DNA of 64,000 nucleotides from Deuterostichococcus epilithicus (Eukaryota > Chlorophyta > Trebouxiophyceae > Prasiolales > Stichococcaceae), in assembly GCA_033439295.1 (NCBI GenBank), contig JAVTLE010000014.1, positions 930,001 to 994,000 of the forward strand, written 5' to 3'. The notes under the pieces are model-generated. The model was not told the origin of the DNA, did not search any database, and saw nothing but the letters and a program-made list of their open reading frames with translations. A program made the position numbers and the translations under genes. This document shows, piece by piece, positions 11,153 through 24,614 of the stretch (position 1 is the first letter of the stretch; the number at the start of each line of letters is the position of its first letter).

Positions 11153-13790
11153 ATGATGGACACTGACATGCAACCTGCAGAAACGGACCCGCAGGCCAGC
11201 TGCATCCGCATCACAGACAGAAACGGCGGCAAAACATACTATGTCTCCTCCGCGTTCCGTGAGGACGGCGATGGCGAGCCATGCTTCGACCTCAGGGTCA
11301 CGGACCTGAAGCGTGCTTGGACCGCCACAGGTGCGGCGGTCGTGCTTGCAGCCATTACTGCCCTTCTGCTTTGTTTACGTGCTTTCTGCAGCTGAACCTG
11401 TCTCCTTTGAAGCCTGGGACAGGAGCCTGCATCGTGCGTCACTGGCCAGCGGTGAGGCAGCATGACTTGCACACCGCAGCGGCGGCAGCAGCAGGCCGAA
11501 ATGGAAAACTGCGAGCCGTTCCTCCAGCTGGACATACCCATGCCACGAAACCAAATGCATTATCATGCATCGCAGGCCACCGGAGGCCGAAGTCCAGCCG
11601 GTACCTCGACAGGTGGCTGGCGGTGGCACGGGAGGCGCTCACGGGCATGCGGGATGATGCGCTCGACACCAGGAAGCCTGTGGCACTGGACGAAAGCCCC
11701 TACACATGGGAAGTCGAGCCAGAGGACGGCAAGGTCAAGGTGGGCACGCCCGACCCTCCGACCATTTGGAAAGGCACATGACGACACCGGCTGCGGCAAC
11801 TTGGGCGTGACTGTGCACGCATGTCTGCGGCGCTGGCGGATCCAGTCTTCGACCACGTGTGCAGTGTTCTGCTACACATACCTCAGGCGGCGAAATTGGC
11901 AGCCCCGATGGCGGTCCCACATGTGTGAGTAGCGCTGCGCCGCAGCTGGCCTGGGAGTTCGGCCNTATGGACGTGACCATGGGGAAGTACACGACGTGGA
12001 AGGGGAAAGCGGAGGCGGCCGAGGCGGAAGATGCCGGCGAAATTATTGAGGGGTTGGTCAGCCAGCTGGTCGCCAACGCAAACAGCTACAAGGTGCCCCG
12101 TGTGCTGCGCTGCGCCATCGCGCCAGCCAGCCACCAGCCGCGCTGCGGTTCGCAAGCGCTTGAGCCGGCCGCAATTGACTGGTCGTTTCCGCGTCGCACG
12201 CGTCACGCTGAGCAGCTGCGAATCTGAGCATTCTGTGTGCTGAGCATTCTGTGTGCTGGCGGAACGTGGTTGTCATGTTGCGCTCGAACAGTCTGTTGGA
12301 AGCGCAGGCGTCCTGCCTCAGCCTGCAGAAGACAGTGACTGGCTTCCAGAAGGAGACAGAGTTTGCGCAGGTGACGCCTGTTGAACTTCGATGCCTGCTG
12401 CCAGGACGATTCATGCCAGACTGCTGTGCATAACACTGCTGTGCATTACACTGCTGTACACTGCCGCTGACATTACACCTTGTTCGTCACATGCAACTAC
12501 CAGCAGCTGAGCACGATGATGTTCAGAGGGTGCCATAAGCAGTGACCAGCATCAGTTTAATGCTGAGCTCTGCTGCAACGACATTTGGTAGGCGGCGCTC
12601 GACAAAGAGTTGACAGAAAGGGAGCAGCGGGAGCAGGACCTTTACATCAAGGTTGGACTGATACACTACGCGTGCAGCCTTTCTGACGTGTGTGCTGCTG
12701 TACACAGCTGGTTGAAGCTCCCTTAGTCCGGTTGAATTTCCTGCGTCATCTGCAATCCTGATTCTCGTTGGTATCGCTCAACAACAGTTTGCGGCGGTGC
12801 TCAACGAGAGCAAGAAGAAGTGCCGGGAGTGGCAGGAGAGGGCCGAGATGGCGCAGCAGCGACTGGACGCGGTGTGTGTGTGTGTGTGGGGGGGGGGGGC
12901 TCTGTCGCTGGCGCAAGGCGATCTGCGGAAGGTCCACCGTAATGCAAGCTGTTGCACGCTGCGGTTTGTGTTGTTCTCTTCGCCTGGACTAAAATGCCTT
13001 CACTGCACGCGAAGGCAGGCATCAGAGGAACAGCCTCTGAGATGGTGATCCGGGAGATCGTGCCACATGCGATGTGCTCGGCTGCAGGAGGAGGCAACGC
13101 CAACGGAACACTCCACCTCCGAAGCCGAAAGCACAGACATGGGCGATGGCGGCGACGTCGGCAATCTGGATGATGTGTCCTCCACGCCAGGTGCGCGTCT
13201 CACTCATCTCCCTGACCTCCATCGGCAAGGCAAAGCTGCCCATTGCGGCGAGCACTCGGTGCAGCAGAACAGGCCAGCACATCAGAGCTTGAATTGAATT
13301 GGACAACGGTTCCAATCTTCCTGGGCAAGTTGTTTCCACTTGTGCCTTATTGAAGTGTCCCTTTGGTGCCGGTCGCATTTGTCCATATGGCTGATGCGCA
13401 GTGGCCGCGCACGATCTTATGGACGCGGAAACGCAGCCGATATCGGCGCCCGATGCGAAACCCGAGCCGGCACAACACGCCCCAGATTCAGGTAGGCACG
13501 GCTCTGTGCATTCGCCACTGGTTGTCCGGAGCAGGGTTATACAATGGTTTCTGTGGGAACTCTCCTGATGCACTCTTGGCAGTATCTTCTCGTTTTATGC
13601 CAACATTTTGGGCATGTCACATACAGTTTACAGTGATGGCGTTGGAAGCAGGCTGCTCCAACTTGCATCGTGTGGTGCAGAGTCCGAGCCAGAACCTGAG
13701 ACAGTGCCAAAGCGGCGAGTTGCCGCGAAGAAGCGGCGCGTGGCAGGCCCCAACAAGGAGACCTCAACGACAGATTCATCAACTCGGTAA
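11153..13790 (+). CDS. XRCC4: DNA double-strand-break repair protein XRCC4
   Basis: Scaffold of non-homologous end joining that dimerises through a coiled coil and stabilises DNA ligase IV in the nucleus. Exon 1 (11153-11330) opens MMDTDMQPAE, then CIRITDRNGGKTYYVSSAF and RVTDLKRAW, matching the beta-rich head. Then come LDRWLAVAREALTGM with DESPYTWEVEPEDGKVKVG (11600-11740), LAWEFG..MDVTMGKYTTWKG and IIEGLVSQLVANANSYK (11946-12092), and the stalk: SLLEAQASCLSLQKTVTGFQ (12294-12355), ALDKELTEREQREQDLYIK (12594-12650), FAAVLNESKKKCREWQERAE (12789-12848). DLYIKFAAVLNESKKK aligns with the human segment around DLYKRF..VLNEKK, next to the ligase IV binding site. The acidic, low-complexity C-terminus ends in a basic cluster (PKRRVAAKKRRVAGP), a likely nuclear localisation signal, before the TAA at 13788-13790. 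An undetermined base at 11965 lies in the head-domain exon. Confidence 0.88.
12227..12470. repeat. Short direct repeats in an XRCC4 intron
   Basis: A 16-bp unit (gagcattctgtgtgct) occurs twice in tandem near 12227-12258. A second set, three copies of cactgctgtgcat or a close variant, lies near 12427-12465. Both flank the exon at 12294-12370. Confidence 0.7.
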
Positions 13791-14923
13791 CAGGAGAGTA
13801 CTGGGGCTTGCACACTGAGCAACATGTCTAGCAGATCACTGGCTGACGTCGTTGATGTATTTGTGGCGCTGCTTTTTATCGCCAACTGAGTCTCCTTTGC
13901 TCGGGCGCCGCCATCAGCCAAGACCCCGTATTCCAGGAGCACCGTGTTGAACAGTAATAATCACGTTCCACGCCAGATCTGCAGGCTGGTTTCGGTCCAC
14001 CTGCATCCACACGATATCCTGCTGCGTCAATGATGATTCGAAGGAATAGCAGTGCGGCCAAGGAATGGGAGGATTTATTTTGAAGTTGCTGTGGTGATAG
14101 CCTCAGATTAGCATGACACTGTATTATCAGCCTGCAGCCCAAATGGCCGTCTGAATAAGTTTGAGAAGTTGAGTGTTCGTCACCGGCCATCACTCTCACA
14201 TGCACATCCGCTTGAGCATGCAATGCGGCATGAGCATGCATGTCATGCTTGCGATGTCGCCGATCACCTTGCGTCAAGAAGCTCTGGACGGCGTTTACGC
14301 TCCGCTGTTCATTGCATGTTCACCAGCCGCCTCTGTTGACGGCTTGGCCGACACTGCGTCTGCCGCTATGTGCTTGTTGCCGCCAGAGATACCTGCGGGC
14401 AGCCACACGCATTTACGTCAGTTGTTCTGTTGCGCCTGTGTCTGAAGGTCTGACCACCTATTAGCAGCGGAGCTTGGTCTGTAAACGGCTGCGCCCGTGC
14501 CACACGACTGCACATGAACACGAAGCACTGTGCCGCGGCCGGAAGAGATCGCAACATCCCTGAACGCAGCGATGGAAAAGGCAAGTTGCAGATGAGAAGC
14601 GAGGAGTGAGGGGACAGAAATGGCACTACTTGAGCTTGTACAATTGGCAGGGGACGGCACCACGATTGCAGAGTCATCGCCGAAGTTTCGCAGCACACTA
14701 CACAGGCATCAGCACACTCATTCAGTCTCACGCTTCAAAGTGGACGCGATCAAACGCAGACTGTGGTCCGACACATTGCAGTCGACGCTGTGCATCCCTC
14801 CGTTTTGAAGGACGAACAAGCTTAACTTCTTCAGAGCGATACATTCTTATTCTCAATAGTGTTGACATCTGCGTGTGTCAAACTTCTTCCGTGCGGACTG
14901 ATCATCCCGTCAAGGATTTGCCC
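13791..14923. other. Intergenic stretch, no gene supported
   Basis: About 1.1 kb between XRCC4 and the next gene. Several open frames exist on both strands but none shows a recognisable motif or a splice-consistent chain. An untranslated leader of the 14924 gene may lie within it. Confidence 0.5.
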
Positions 14924-17900
14924 ATGCCGCCGGCGCGGCCTCAGGAGTACACTGTGGAAGAGCCACCAGAAACGCTGCGGCGCCTCGCGGCTCTACCGGG
15001 CACAGATGAGTCAGGTACAGATATATGTATTGCGTCACTAGACCGCATCTGCAACACAGCCACATGCCCGCATCACAGCGTGCGGCTACACTTGGCTGAG
15101 GGCAGGCCTCGACTGTCACGCCCGTCCTTGCGGCGCAGATGCTCCACCGTGGGCGGGCGCGTGGTGGGAGGCCAACGTCACGAGCCGTGTGCGTGCGAAC
15201 AGCGAGAGGTGCCACAGCCGTGCTCGTGCGCATGCAGAAGACACGCATGCTGGAGCTGACGAGCGATTGGGCCAGCTGCGATGTTCAAGAGACATGGCTT
15301 GTACAAAGCAGAGGCTGCAGCTGTCGTAGCCAGCTGCAGCCGCAGCCGCAGCCGAAGCGGCAGCTCCCGCCGGCATCGGACATGTGCTGCAGAAGACGGC
15401 AGCCGCCGTGTGCAGGTGGGATCGGCAGGCGCAGTGGCAGCGGCGGCTGCAGCGCAAGCAGCCGGTGGAGGTGGCGGCTACATACCCGCGCGGCATTGAG
15501 GCCAGCCTGCGGGTGCACAAGGACCCAGTGCACCCCGTATTCCCGCACCGACGCCAGGTCGGGCCCGCATGTAGGAACCCTGTGTCTGGAGCAGGCTGTG
15601 GGACGGCCGCTGTCACCAGGGTGTGCACGTTATACTCCTGCCCAACAGCATCCTGCAACTGAGACTCGTATACTTTACAATTAAAAGCAGTCAGTCCTGA
15701 AGTGCCGCCTCCGCGCCACCACGATTGCTTGAGCGGAGGCTGCGCAGTCTCGTGTGCTCTGGCAGCACCGTTTGCTCCGATCAGCTGCAGAGGCCGCTGC
15801 TGCTGCTGCCGCCCAGGAGTATGACGTGGGGTTGGCAGCAGCGTGGCTATCATGGCTGGGCAATGGACTCACCGTCGACCTAAACGCCAGCAGCCGCAGT
15901 GGGCAGTACGGCTGCCTCACTGCGACCGCAGCGATGGACCCTCAACGCCACTCCATTGGTGCGTCAGATGATGTGCAGGGTCGTGTCTGCCGCACATGCA
16001 GCGCCCGTCAGAGGTCGTCTCAAAGACACAGTCTGCGCCTAGGCAGCAGTGCTGATGTTGTTGCTGCACAAGGATTCGCTTGGCTTCTGACGGCGCTCAT
16101 TCCGGGTGCACAGGCCAGGCCACGGTGCAGGCCGGCTCGCTCGAGCCGCCTAGCATCAAGCTGGACTACTCCAAAAGGTGCACAGCCATGCCATAGTTTC
16201 TGGGGTGAAACGCCTTGGCTGGCTCCCATGGCTCGCGCCGACTCGCTGACTAGCTGCCTGCTTGCATTGGAGGCATCTCCGCAGTGCAGAGGCCACAGTC
16301 CTGCAGCAGGGAGCTGCATGTTCCTGACGCGGCGGCTGACTGGCTCATGCGGCGGCGCAGGCAGCACAACCTGCTGCTGTCACGGCCGGTGGAGCATTGT
16401 GTGGTGGCCGCGTATGACTGGGCCGACGGCGCCTGCCAGCTCAGCAGCACCACCAGCGTCAGGTTCGCAGGCCACTGGCTTACCATGCATCGGCAGTCTC
16501 CTTGCATCTCCGGACTTGAGTCGATACTCCTGGATGATGGGGAGCTATCGCCTCTCCCGCAAGTCAACGTGGCAAGGAGCATGTTGCCGGAGCGCTGCGG
16601 CGCAGCAGAAAATGCAGCGACTGCTCGGTGTCGTACACCAAGAGTTGTGCATCAAAAGCGCATCAGAGACCAATGGCGGCTCCGAAGCGCCTGAGCCCGA
16701 CCCAATGTGGCAGCCACGCCTGCGCAGGTGTTGTGGCGACACGCTGACGCTGTCTGCGCTTGCGGGGACGGACCTCACCCACACGGACGCTGGGTTCGAG
16801 GCAGTGCTCACGCCACAGGCGCCGTTGCCGGCCATGGCAGTGATGGCAGCTGAAGGCAGTAGTAGCGGCGGCGGCGGCGCGAGGCGGGGCCTGCAGCGCG
16901 CAATGCTTGCGGCAGTGTCATCTCTGGACGGCTCCGGCAAGAGTCTGTCGATCGACAGTGCGCCCCTGACTGGCTTGCCAAGGAGATGCGCCATGTCGCT
17001 CCCTAGCATGTCATGCGGAAGCTTTCCCTGACGGCGAGCTTGCCTGCGCAATGCCTCTGAACAGCGTGCTATCCAGCCTGAGTCTGCCACGTCGGTGGCA
17101 CTCAGAAGCCCAGCGCAGCTGCGAGGCAGCCACCAGTCACAGGCTGCGGCACCGACGCGCAGGCTCCCACTGCGTGTCGGAAAATGGCGCCAGGTTGGAG
17201 GCGAATCTCGAATCCAGGGAGGCTGGGGGCATCAGGGCCCTGCTCCGCCCCGAGGCCTGGGGCCTGAGGCTGACCTCGCCCGCATTCACAGGCAAGGTCC
17301 CTGTCACTGTGCACGTGTCAGCATGTCAGCATGCCAGCACGAGTCGGTTGCTTTTGTTCTTTATGTGCAATCTCGGGCCTGCAAGCCAGGCACACATGCC
17401 GCTCGAGGCCATTGGGCAGAGCGCTGCGCTTAACTGCCAGAGTACGGCACTCGGCCACCGACGTGGCAGCGGCCCCAGCGTTCGCTCGCAGCCACTGCCT
17501 CCGATCAGAGCAGCTGTTACATCCCCGCAGACGCCAAGGCGCTGTGCATTAGCCTGCGTGGCGGTGGCGCCGAGCTCGCGCCGTCCCTCTCAGCGCGGCT
17601 CAGCCCCGGGACTGACGCGGAGAACAATGGCCTGTCGCTGGGCGCGTCCTGCGGCCTCGGCGGCGGCGGCGGCGGCGCGAGGCCGGCGCTGGAGGCCGAG
17701 TGGCGCAGCGGTAGCGAGGAGGTGCGACTGGCTGAAACGTCGCCTGTCAGTGTTGCTCCTTGCACTTGTGATCTAGGCCCCTGCCTGGCCCAGCTTTCTG
17801 GTTGCTTGCTGGTCTGCTGCGGCAGCAGGGCGTCGCGGCGCATCGGTCGCACTCTTGGCATGCCATGTCGGAGCATGCATGCGAATTGTTTGACTCCCAG

Positions 17901-18072
17901 CGGTTGGGTGCTGTGGCTGGGTCGTCTGGCACTCAAGCCAGACTCTGACCATGCTAGCACCATCGTGCAGGATTGGATCACTGGCGGCAGCAGGATGCTG
18001 GCGGTCTCGGCAGAGCTGCGGCGGGACTGGGCTAGCAGCCGTGCCAACTTCGACGTGCTGCTGACACATTGA
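14924..18072 (+). CDS. Unrecognised protein, strand-rich in its second half
   Basis: Not recognised. The ATG at 14924 begins MPPARPQEYTVEEPPETLRR and ends its exon at TDES|gtacag. A phase-compatible exon from 15139 starts DAPPWAGAWWEANVTSRVR. Further plausible exons are about 15360-15560 (VEVAATYPRGIEASLRVHKD), 15820-15900 (GNGLTVDLNASSRSGQYG), 16104-16171 (ATVQAGSLEPPSIKLDYSK), 16280-16460 (LLSRPVEHCVVAAYDWADG), 16735-16990 (GDTLTLSALAGTDLTHTDAG), 17512-17719 (YIPADAKALCISLRGGG, then GLSLGASCGLGGGG) and 17968-18072 (DWITGGSRMLAVSAELRRDW), ending in a TGA. The alternating polar/hydrophobic runs around aromatic residues could be beta strands of a barrel, such as an organelle outer-membrane protein. 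That is only an inference from pattern, and the exon chain is tentative. Confidence 0.4.
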
Positions 18073-18516
18073 GGTAATTGTAGCTTGTACGAGAGGAGTG
18101 GTAGAGTAGGTCGACCATGATGCAGCGGCGCAGGATCGCAGTATGTGCTTGCAAGGCTCAAAATCTAAAAAAACCTGCCAAGGGCCAGCATGTTTAGATG
18201 CAAAGGCGCCTGGCGGTCATGAGTTTACGATTGCAGTTCGTCTTGCAGTTGTGAATCATATGACTGTCTCGCTGTGCGCTCGGATGGCGTCAACTGTTCC
18301 ACAGGAAGTGTCCAAAGAGAGTCAATCCACAAGACAAAAATTTCTGGCAGCCAGCAACAGCCACAGACGTTGGGCAAGACCGCGCAGCAACAGAGTTCGC
18401 ATCGTGCAGCCGAGAAAGTTGCGGAATCACCGCCGGTTTAAGGCAGGAACCTTTGGTGGCAGCTCAAGCACGACTGCGGTGCCCAGGCCCCAATTGTCTC
18501 CTTCGGAGCCCGCCCT
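18073..18516. other. Convergent 3' intergenic region
   Basis: About 440 bp between the TGA at 18072 (+) and the RFC1 stop at 18517 (-). It should contain both 3' untranslated regions. No coding signal is seen. Confidence 0.55.
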
Positions 18517-21500
18517 TCACTTCTTGCCGCGGCCGCCGCGCCCAGCGCCCCGCCCGGCACCGCAGCCGGCGCCCTTGCGGCCCTTGGCACCACCGCCGGC
18601 GGCCGCAAAGTTGAGGCCCCCGCCGGCAAGCCGCGCCTGCACTGTCGTATCGTCCTCCTCCTCCTCTTCTTCGGCTTCCTCCTCCCCCTGCATGGTGCAT
18701 GTGTTTCAAGGTGGGAGAGCGTTTCGCTGAGCAGCTCACGTCCATGCTCAGACGGGGAAAGGCGCTCAGACTGGCGACAGTTGACGACCCAGGAGAGGCC
18801 AAGCAGATGCACACGTGCGCGGCAACAACACTTGGCCATGTTCAGCAGGGGTTCCGACACAGCCGAGTCCCCCAGCGGAGCAGTCAGTGCGCCATACAGC
18901 GGCGTGCATCTCATGCGGGTGGTTTTCGTGTGGCGGCAACCTCCAGCCTCCTGGGCTGGTGCCTGCGCTCTCGACCACTTCCCTGCTCATGGACCTCTGT
19001 GGCTGGGTCCACCTTGCATTCTCTGGCACCTCTGCCGCGGACTCCAACACTAGAGAGCGAGGCATGTGGTGTGCAGACGCCGCCTGCTTGCATGCCAGGC
19101 GCACACCTTTGCGGCCGCGACGGCCTCCGCAGCCTCCTCCTCGCTCTCGCGCAGCCCGCCGACGTCGCCCCCGCCTGCAGCGGCGGCCTTCGTCCGCCCG
19201 CCGGCAGCCTTCTTCCCGCCGCCGCGCCCCGCCTTGAACTCCTCCACCATGATGTTCGTCCGCGGCGCCACCTTGACCTTGTTGAAGGCCCTGCAAAGGG
19301 TTCAAGTTGTGGTGCACACTGGTTGGTTGCGTGTTGTTTCGGCAAGCAAGGGTGCTGCTGAACACGGGGCGCCATCTTGCGTCCTTTGTTGTACGCCCTG
19401 CAGGCTTCAGGGTACAACATTACAGTCTGCCCTTGTCACGGCCTGAGAGACGTGTGTGGATGTGCCTGGGTGTACATCCTGCGCACGTTGCTGAGTGCCT
19501 CAGCCGGTGCGCGGCCCCGCATCAGCTGTAGGATCTTGGTGGAGCGGGTGGCCAGTGAGGCACGAGGTCACCATAGGCCATGGCCCCTGCAGGGCCCGTA
19601 CGTCACGAGCCACTGACGCCGCTTGCCCCCTGCGCAACCTGCCACCGCACGGTCACTGTGAGGTGCTGCTGCTGCTGCTGCAGCTGCTGCCTCCATCCCT
19701 AAACCTGGAACAAAACCCTTGGGCGCGCTCACCGGGTGAAGGCGGACTTGAGGGCCGTGGGCACGCCCCTGAGCGGGTCCTCGTTCCAGGTGCCCTTGGT
19801 CTTGAACTTGGTCACGTCTAGCACATAGTCCAGGTCGTCACGCGCCATACAGTACTCGTGCATCGTCTGCAAAAGTTTAGAGAAAAAGCGCTTGAAGCTT
19901 CAAATGCGGTAGCCAAGTCTGGTATATTCTATTAAGCATTGTCAGAGCGCCGACAGGCAAGCCTGTGCTTCTGCAGACTCAGTCCCGTTTTCTCGACCGG
20001 GATGGAACGCGCAGGACGCAACCATGCAGCGTACGCTTTGCAGCACCGTTGCACTGTCTGAGGTGTGCAGCGCTGGCACGATGCAGGCCCCGTGTGCGCC
20101 GTCCTCAGGCGTCGTTGACAGGGTGCAGGCCCAGCTCACATGCTGTTGTCTTGTGTGTTGCTGGGCTCCCTGTTTAGGGTTTTAGGGTCACACCCAAAGC
20201 AGGAAATGACCGCTAGGTAGCGGGGAATTGCAGGAGGCCGTGCACGAGGCTGTGCGCACCTCGATGACAAGGTTGAACCCTAAAAGGTGCGCACCTCGAT
20301 GACAAGGCTAAACCCTGAACAGTGCGCACCTCGATGACAAGGATTAATCCTTAAAAGCACCTCTTTTGACAAGACTAAACCCTGGACACTGCGCACCTCG
20401 ATGACGGCGGGTATGCCAGCGTCCGCCTCCGTGAGCAGCGGCTTGACCAGCGTCCGCCGCAGTGCGCTGGCATATTGCAGCCGCAGCGTCGACCTGCACG
20501 CCACATCTCGGCTGGGTCTGAGGCACTGCTCGGAAAGAGGCTGGTCTGGCGTGCTGGGGCGGCTGTGGTCAAATGCCGGAACAGCACGGTCCAGCAGACA
20601 GCTGGTGCTGGATGGCTTGACGCAGTGACATCAGGGCGGGCACTGAGCTCAAGGGCGGAAACCCAGCTCGTAGGCGGGAAATGCTTTCGAGGGTGGTAAG
20701 TGAATGCGATGTTGCAAAGCAACATCGCTGAGAATGAGGTCCCAGCCGCACCGGTCGGAGTGGAAGTTGCCGGAGGCGGCGAGGCGGGTGTGCAGCTCGC
20801 CCAGCAGCCGGCGCTGCTTCCCAGAGCTGCTGTTGGCACCGAACCAGGCGCTGAAGCGCGGGAAGTTGGTCTCGCCTGCCGCACCGAGGACGGCGTCAGC
20901 ACTGATATCACTCTGGCACCGCTAGACAGGCACCAATAAACCTCCACTGGAAAGTGTCGTGTCTTGTGGAAAACAGCGCAGGTGCGGCCCCCTGCAGCAT
21001 GAACCGCCATGCGCGGCGGCCTGCGGCCCGCAAAGGATGGCAACTGATGCATGGAGGCTGGTCTGCAGAGGTCGGAGGACATGCGCACCCGGGTACAGGC
21101 CAAAGCCGAAGCGGGAGCCGCGCACATAGGTGGCCGGGTACACGCTGCCGATGACCGCGGCGAACGGCATCAGGCTCCAGTTCTGGTACTGTCGCACCTG
21201 CGGCATGACCGCGGGGACGCCTTGTGCATGTGAAACTGCCAGGTCTGGCATAGCAGCAGTGCAGACAGGGCGCCACCGGCTATGTTGCACAGGGTCGTGA
21301 TTGAGATCACATTGCTGGTACTGGCGGATGAGACGCGGGGCGCATCTGGACTAAGTCGTGTGCCTCAACAGGCAGCAGGAAGGGGCAGGGCTGGATTCGG
21401 GGTGAGAGCGGGGGGCTGGCGGGCTCGTCGCACCTGCCGCGTCACGCAGTCGCCCGTCGACAGCGCGTCCGCCGCCTTGGCCACCAGCTGCAGGAAAATA

Positions 21501-24500
21501 AATGCATTGTTGAATCCTGTGTAGGTGACTCATACGAGGGAGGGGCACGCCTCAGGACCTCCTCGTGTGGGGGGAGCAGGCACATAAGACGCGCAAACGT
21601 ACAGGGATCCAGCAGCCGCTGGTGTGTGCCGCTGGTCATCCGTCATGCCGAATCCCAGGGCACCGCCTGAACTCAGAGCCACAGCGGAGCGTGCCAGCTC
21701 GCCTGCATCTGCTGCGGCTCGTCTCCGCGCAAGGTGGGCGGACAAGGGACCACACAGGGGCCGCGTGACCCGCTGCGGCCCCGCGCACACCTGCATCTCC
21801 CGCAGCTCACTGCCGCTGGGGGAGGGGCGGCGGCTGTCGCAGCACTTTACTACAGAATCCTCCTCCAAGGCCATGCAAGGCCTAGGCCCCCACCCGCATC
21901 TGCTGCAGCTCGCTGCCGCAGGCGGCGGGGCGGCGGCTGTCATAGCGCTCCAACCACAGCAACCTCCTTCCAGGCCATGCAGCGCCAGAGCCCCCACCTG
22001 CATCTGCTGCAGCCCGTTGCCGCAGGCGGCGGGGCGGTGGTTGACGTAGTTCTCCTGGATGAGCAGCGGCACCAGGTCCATGTCCTGGAACACCAGCTCC
22101 GCCTTGTCGCCCAGCGACAGCCGCGCCGAGTCGCCGTCCAGCAGCTTGCGCGCCGCCTCGAAGGGGCTCATGTCCGCGTCCTGCGGCGCCCAAACCAAAC
22201 CAGTAGAGCTTTGACATGGTGTTTCACGGTGTTGGCGAGCCGCTTCCAGCCTGCCGCCCAGTCCAGCAGCCTGCGCACCGCCCCCGAGGGTCCTCCTTGA
22301 CGAGTTCATGCCAGCAAATTGGGACGAGAAGGCGATTCGTATTCGACGCTCGCCATCCCAGTGCACATCCGGTGGCTTCCTAGCGCTGAGCAGATGCAGG
22401 GTTTTGCACACAGCAGCTCAGAGCCGCTTTTGGGGACTCTCATGCCCGTGCCCTGGGCGCACAAGAGCCCCCAGGACCTCGTCGCCGAGCGGCGGCCCCT
22501 GCAGCGCCTCCCGCACGCCCGTCCGCGCGCCCGCAGGGCCGCACGCACCTTGGCGTTGCGGGCCTGGCGCTTGATGTCGTCGTAGTGCATGGACGCCGCG
22601 GACAGCCGGATCATCTGCAGCTGGCCCAGCAGCAGGCGCAGGTCGCCGTGCGCTCCCTCCACCAGCGCCTTCATGGACGCGTCGTTGATGGCCAGCCGCT
22701 CCGTGCGGGCCACGTTCATCATGCGCGCCACAATCTGCGGCGACGTCGGCCGCCTGCGTAGCAGCAGCCGGGGCGTGGCTCGATGACCGCGTTGTGCAGC
22801 CTGATCGGGCAGCCGTTCGACGTTGGAAGTTGCGCAGGTCCACTGGACAAAGACCCCGCAAAGCCTGTGGTTACGACCTGGGCCGCAACTGGCACGGCAG
22901 ATGGTGTGCTCGGTGGCACCGCGCATCCGCATTGCAGCGCATCAGCGCACAGGCTTCCTGCAGCCACAGACACGCTGCAACGCTTGAAGGGTGACACGCA
23001 GCCCAACACAACGTCGAAATACGGGAATGCATCATGCAGGCTTCGCACCGGTACTCCAGCTCCAGGCAGTGGTTGCGCAGCGACTTGAGCTTCTGGTTGT
23101 ACTTGTCGTTGCAGATGGCGATGATGGGGATTTTGGACTTGGCGATGGTCACGATGAGGTCCGCTACGCCGCCGCGGTCGCCCGCAGACATGCCGTCCAC
23201 CTCGTCCATGATCAGCACCGTCTGCGGGCCACCAGAGCTAGTGTTGGTGAGGCTTGGTCGCAGTCGACGCTGGTTGGGGTGCAGGAAACGAACAGTGGAG
23301 GTGGGCGCTTCTGCCACAGCAAGCAGGGCCCCCGCCCGCAGCGGGCATGCAGATGGCGTAGTAGCTGACTGGAGACATGTGTCACTCGGCCAGGGCATCA
23401 CTGGCCGACAGACAGGCGTCGCAAACGGTCACAAAAGCCAGGACGAGGCAAGGTCGCCCCCTCTTGTGCACGGTGGCGCACCCGCTTGGGCTTGCCGTCA
23501 GAGCCGGGCCCGATGGAGGAGTTGGTGGCCAGCTCCCGGATGGCATTGGAGAGCTTGCCAGCGATGCCCGCCTTGACCTTTGCATCGGACTTGTTGCGGG
23601 TGTCGCTGGCGTTGACCTCCACCGGCAGGAAGCCCAGCTCCCTGCACGGTGGTGGCCGGTGCTGAGGCAGCGCGGACATGTGCTCGCTCGACGTGTCCGC
23701 TTCCGTCGGCTGTGTGACGATGGCCGTACGCGCGATCGGGCGGTGGCAGCGCGCAGGCTCCGCAGCCCGGTCCAAGCCTGTCCATGCGGCTCAATTGAGC
23801 TCGAGGCTGAAGAGCTGACTCGAGTGGGAGTCAGCGGAAGCGCAACAAGAGGCTCTCGTGCCTGCGTCGCCGCACCTGGTGATGATCATCGCGGAGCTGG
23901 ACTTGCCAATGCCGGGCGGCCCGCTGAGCAGCACTGCCTTCTTGGACATGTCCTTGTTCTTGCCCTTGGACTTGGCCGCCTCTGGCGTCTCACCCTTCAG
24001 GTTCACCGACTCCCTGCACAGAAATCTGCGATGAGGCCGCAGCAGCACAGCAGGGGGCACTGCCGAGGACGCGGCAGCCATGCCGACAGGTGTCAGCGGA
24101 TTGGCCCGATGCGACAAGATGGCATGCTGCCATGCTGCGACAGCGACCGTGTCTCAGACCAGGGCAGCCCTGGATCCTGCTCAGGCTGGGAGGCAAGCTA
24201 GCCTGCAGTGGGCCCCAGGGACCCAAGACCGCACCAGTTCTGCAGCCACTGGCGCAGTGTGGCGATGAGGGTGCCGTTACCGACCAGCTCTCGTGACTGC
24301 TTGGGCTTGTGCTTCTCCACCCACAGGTCGCCGCTCGAGGGGCCTCGTTGCACATGCGCTACCGACGCAGTGACGCCTGTACACGAAAACAGCACAAAAC
24401 GCCATTCATGCAAGCGTATCATCAAAACCAGCAACCTGCCGTCTTGTCTGCACCATTTGCTTGCTTTGGAAAGCTGATGCGTTCGTAAGACGAACGCGCA

Positions 24501-24557
24501 GGGTTGAACACTTGAGAAAATCGGGCAGCGGGCGGCGCTGTTGTCGCCAGGCCAACC

Positions 24558-24614
<57 letters not shown>

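Noticed and set aside
14173-14445. Open frame in the region between XRCC4 and the 14.9-kb gene
   Set aside because: No conserved motif, no splice-consistent partner exon and His/Met/Cys-rich composition; judged a chance ORF.
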